Origin: Candidatus Daviesbacteria bacterium
GTDB lineage: Bacteria > Patescibacteriota > Microgenomatia > Daviesbacterales > UBA10151
Assembly (NCBI GenBank): GCA_016183225.1
Contig: JACPEZ010000053.1
Coordinates: forward strand, 1-7,628
Length of the DNA: 7,628 nucleotides
Direction: 5' to 3'
The notes beneath the pieces are model-generated. The model did no database searches, was not told the DNA's origin, and worked only from the letters and a program-made list of their open reading frames with translations. A program made the position numbers and the translations under genes. Of the stretch, positions 5,741 through 7,628 are shown in pieces (the first letter of the stretch is position 1; each line of letters begins with the position of its first letter).

Positions 5741-6615
5741 CCAGACATTTTTTGTCTATTACGGATTTAACAGCCAAAGAAATTTGGCAGGTGTTTGCTT
5801 TGGCAAAAAAGCAAAATAAACTTGTTTTAAAAGGTAAGTCCCTGGCTTTAATTTTTGAAAAGCCTTCTTTGCGAACCAGGCTTTCTTTTGAAATAGCCAT
5901 GACCCAGCTTGGCGGCCATGCAGTCTATCTCGGGCCTTCTGATATTGGACTGGAAAAAAGGGAATCAGCGAAAGATGTGGCCAGAGTTACATCAAGCATG
6001 GCAGATATGATTATGGCCAGGGTATTTAAGCACAAAACTGTGGAAAAATTGGCAGAATATGCAAGCGTGCCTGTTATTAACGGCCTGTCGGACTTGGAAC
6101 ATCCCTGCCAGGCCTTGGCTGATTTATTTACTATTTGGGAAATAAAAGCAAAGATTCAAGGTCTTAAGATTGCCTTTGTTGGAGACGGGGAAAATAATGT
6201 GACCCACTCGCTTTGTTTAGGCGCAGTCATGCTTGGCGCATTGTTTGCTTGTGGATCCCCAAAAGGATATTGGATGAATAAAGATATTGTTAAAAAGGCG
6301 AAAAAATATGGATCTGTTTTGGAAACTGTTGATCCTAAAGAAGCTGTTAAAAATGCGGATGTTGTTGTTACTGATACCTGGGTGAGCATGGGAGATACTG
6401 ATAAAGAAAAACGAATGGAGATATTTAAGCCTTATCAGGTTAATAAAAAACTCATGAGTCTGGCTAAAAAAGAGGCCATTTTTATGCATTGTCTGCCGGC
6501 TCACAGGGGAGAAGAGGTGACAGCTGATGTGATTGATGGGCCTCAATCAGTTGTTTTCCAGGAAGCGGAAAACAGACTTCATATCCAAAAGGCACTATTG
6601 TTATGGTTGATATGA
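5737..6615 (+). CDS. argF: Ornithine carbamoyltransferase
   Basis: ArgF makes citrulline from ornithine and carbamoyl phosphate, the step before ArgG. The 292-residue length is close to the family norm of about 300-330. The carbamoyl-phosphate loop is EKPSLRTRLSFE (41-52), with leucine in place of the common threonine in S-T-R-T-R, a frequent variant. Further motifs are MARVF (93-97), HPCQALADL (122-130), DGENNVTHS (150-158), the ornithine loop DTWVSMG (213-219) and HCLPAHRGEEV (251-261). The DTWVSMG and HCLPAHRG motifs separate it from aspartate carbamoyltransferase and fit true OTC. The start overlaps the argG stop, with GAAAGGGG just upstream as ribosome binding site. A catabolic OTC of the deiminase route is less likely because its neighbours are argG, argH and a T-box. 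Confidence 0.96.
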   Translation: MTRHFLSITDLTAKEIWQVFALAKKQNKLVLKGKSLALIFEKPSLRTRLSFEIAMTQLGGHAVYLGPSDIGLEKRESAKDVARVTSSMADMIMARVFKHKTVEKLAEYASVPVINGLSDLEHPCQALADLFTIWEIKAKIQGLKIAFVGDGENNVTHSLCLGAVMLGALFACGSPKGYWMNKDIVKKAKKYGSVLETVDPKEAVKNADVVVTDTWVSMGDTDKEKRMEIFKPYQVNKKLMSLAKKEAIFMHCLPAHRGEEVTADVIDGPQSVVFQEAENRLHIQKALLLWLI

Positions 6616-6627
6616 TATTATTAGATT

Positions 6628-7628
6628 ATGGTCAAGCAGAAGATTTTGGAAGATTTGCAAAAAGCAGTAGAGGATTTAGGATATAAATCTACTGATATAG
6701 TTTTATCTATCCCCAAAAATTCGGCCTTTGGAGACTATAGTACGAATATCGCCTTGCAGCTTGCTAAACAGTCATCAGCCAATGGCAAGCAGACTCCGGA
6801 CGAGATTGCTAATGAAATAGTCGCTAGAGTCAAGAGTCAAGAGTCAAGTAAAAAGATTTTAGAAAAGGTAGAAGTAGTCAATGGATTTGTTAATTTTTTT
6901 GTAAAGCCCGAGATTTTGGCAGAAGATTTACAAGAGATTTTGCAAAAAGAAGATGACTATGGAAAATCAAAATTAGGAAAAGGTAAGAAAGCCAGAGTGG
7001 AGTTTGTTTCCGCCAATCCCACCGGGCCTTTGCATTTTGGCAATGCCCGGGGAGGACCAATTGGAGATGTACTGGCCAATGTTTTGGAATTTTCCGGCTA
7101 TGAAGTGCTCCGCGAGTATTACGATAACAACATCGGCGGGCAGGTCACAAAATTAGGCGAGTCAATTGCAAATGTGAAAGCCGGCAATAAACTGGCAGAT
7201 CAGGAGTACAAAGGCGAATATGTGGCTGAAATTGTTGATAAAATAGGAGATTTTAAGGATGCACAAGAGGCCGGAGAAAAGGCAGTGGGTTTATTGTTTC
7301 AGGAAATCATTAAAGATTGTGCTGATTTAGGCATAAAATTTGACCAGGTTTATCATGAGAGCGATTTTGTCAAGAGAGGTGCCACCAAAAAAGCGCTTGA
7401 TGAGCTTGAAAACAAAGGTTTTCTAAAAAAATACGAAGGCGCCTTCTGGTTTGCCCCAAAAGACGAGTTTTTGCAAGACCGCGAATGCGTAGTGGTAAAA
7501 TCAGACGGGGAATACACTTATTTTGCCAATGACATTGCTTATCACAAGGTTAAATTTTCCGGGGGACACGATCTAATAGTTAATATTCTGGGCGCTAACC
7601 ATCATGGTCATGTGCCAAGACTGCAGGC
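6628..7628 (+). CDS. argS: Arginyl-tRNA synthetase, N-terminal part (runs off the window)
   Basis: ArgS is the class Ia enzyme that attaches arginine to tRNA-Arg. The frame is open from ATG 6628 to the window edge (333 codons plus two bases), so the KMSKS-like region and the anticodon-binding domain are not seen. Residues 1-95 form the N-terminal additional domain typical of ArgRS, with IPKNSAFGDYSTNIAL (28-43) and VEVVNGFVNFFV (81-92). The catalytic domain opens with EFVSANPTGPLHFGNARGG (125-143), where HFGN (136-139) takes the place of HIGH. YYDNNIGGQV (164-173) and ILGANHHGHVPRL (near 319-331) also fit; relatives often read GADHHG in the latter. It starts 12 bases after argF with no clear ribosome binding site. 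It extends the T-box operon from arginine synthesis to arginine use. A 7-bp tandem repeat lies inside it. Confidence 0.96.
   Translation, partial: MVKQKILEDLQKAVEDLGYKSTDIVLSIPKNSAFGDYSTNIALQLAKQSSANGKQTPDEIANEIVARVKSQESSKKILEKVEVVNGFVNFFVKPEILAEDLQEILQKEDDYGKSKLGKGKKARVEFVSANPTGPLHFGNARGGPIGDVLANVLEFSGYEVLREYYDNNIGGQVTKLGESIANVKAGNKLADQEYKGEYVAEIVDKIGDFKDAQEAGEKAVGLLFQEIIKDCADLGIKFDQVYHESDFVKRGATKKALDELENKGFLKKYEGAFWFAPKDEFLQDRECVVVKSDGEYTYFANDIAYHKVKFSGGHDLIVNILGANHHGHVPRLQ
6826..6848 (+). repeat. Tandem heptamer AGAGTCA x3 inside argS
   Basis: Three exact tandem copies of AGAGTCA (6826-6832, 6833-6839, 6840-6846) plus two further matching bases lie in the argS coding sequence, in a variable part of the N-terminal domain (RVKSQESSK, from residue 67). 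As the unit is 7 bp, gain or loss of one copy would shift the reading frame. Confidence 0.85.

Noticed and set aside
3672..6546. Several minus-strand open frames of 70-110 codons opposite argH, argG and argF
   Set aside because: They are antisense to strongly conserved genes, are rich in Ser/Phe/Leu as expected of shadow frames, and have no start signals.
6612..6627. ATG at 6612 overlapping the argF stop as the argS start
   Set aside because: That frame closes after about 25 codons. Only the ATG at 6628 opens into the ArgRS sequence.
1..7628. CRISPR arrays, insertion sequences, tRNA or rRNA genes
   Set aside because: No spaced direct repeats, transposase motifs, terminal inverted repeats or tRNA/rRNA signatures were seen on either strand.

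Overview
The window is AT-rich, densely packed and coded entirely on the + strand. It reads as part of a small bacterial chromosome, most likely a Patescibacteria/CPR lineage of the Microgenomates type. That placement is an inference from compact proteins, 1-4 base gene overlaps, few strong ribosome binding sites and a pared-down ComEC; no marker gene here proves it. TGA acts as a normal stop in several overlaps, which argues against the lineages that recode TGA as glycine.

Region 1 (1-612) is the 3' end of leuS, leucyl-tRNA synthetase. Region 2 (671-2597) is a three-gene unit joined by stop/start overlaps: a SprT-like zinc metalloprotease-type protein, ComEA (DNA receptor for transformation) and a minimal ComEC (DNA channel). 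A candidate -10 box precedes it.

Region 3 (about 2590-2876) is the most informative non-coding part. An extended -10 promoter sits on the comEC stop codon. It is followed by a leader that ends in a textbook T-box module: a stem III hairpin, the T-box core AAGGTGGCACCGCC, an antiterminator helix with the 7-nt bulge TGGCACC, and a strong competing intrinsic terminator. The 5' half of the leader does not look like a standard T-box stem I and is full of GC-rich palindromes.

Region 4 (2897-7628) is the operon controlled by that leader: a small GNAT acetyltransferase, argH, argG, argF and the 5' part of argS. argS is open to the right edge of the window. ArgF makes citrulline from ornithine and carbamoyl phosphate, ArgG and ArgH turn citrulline into arginine, and ArgS charges tRNA-Arg. 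A T-box sensing uncharged tRNA-Arg would therefore control both the supply and the use of arginine. The tRNA specificity is inferred from the genes; the specifier codon could not be fixed.

Points worth a second look are the atypical T-box, the GNAT gene coupled to argH, an ArgH lacking its usual C-terminal segment, the metalloprotease coupled to the competence genes, and a 7-bp tandem repeat inside argS.
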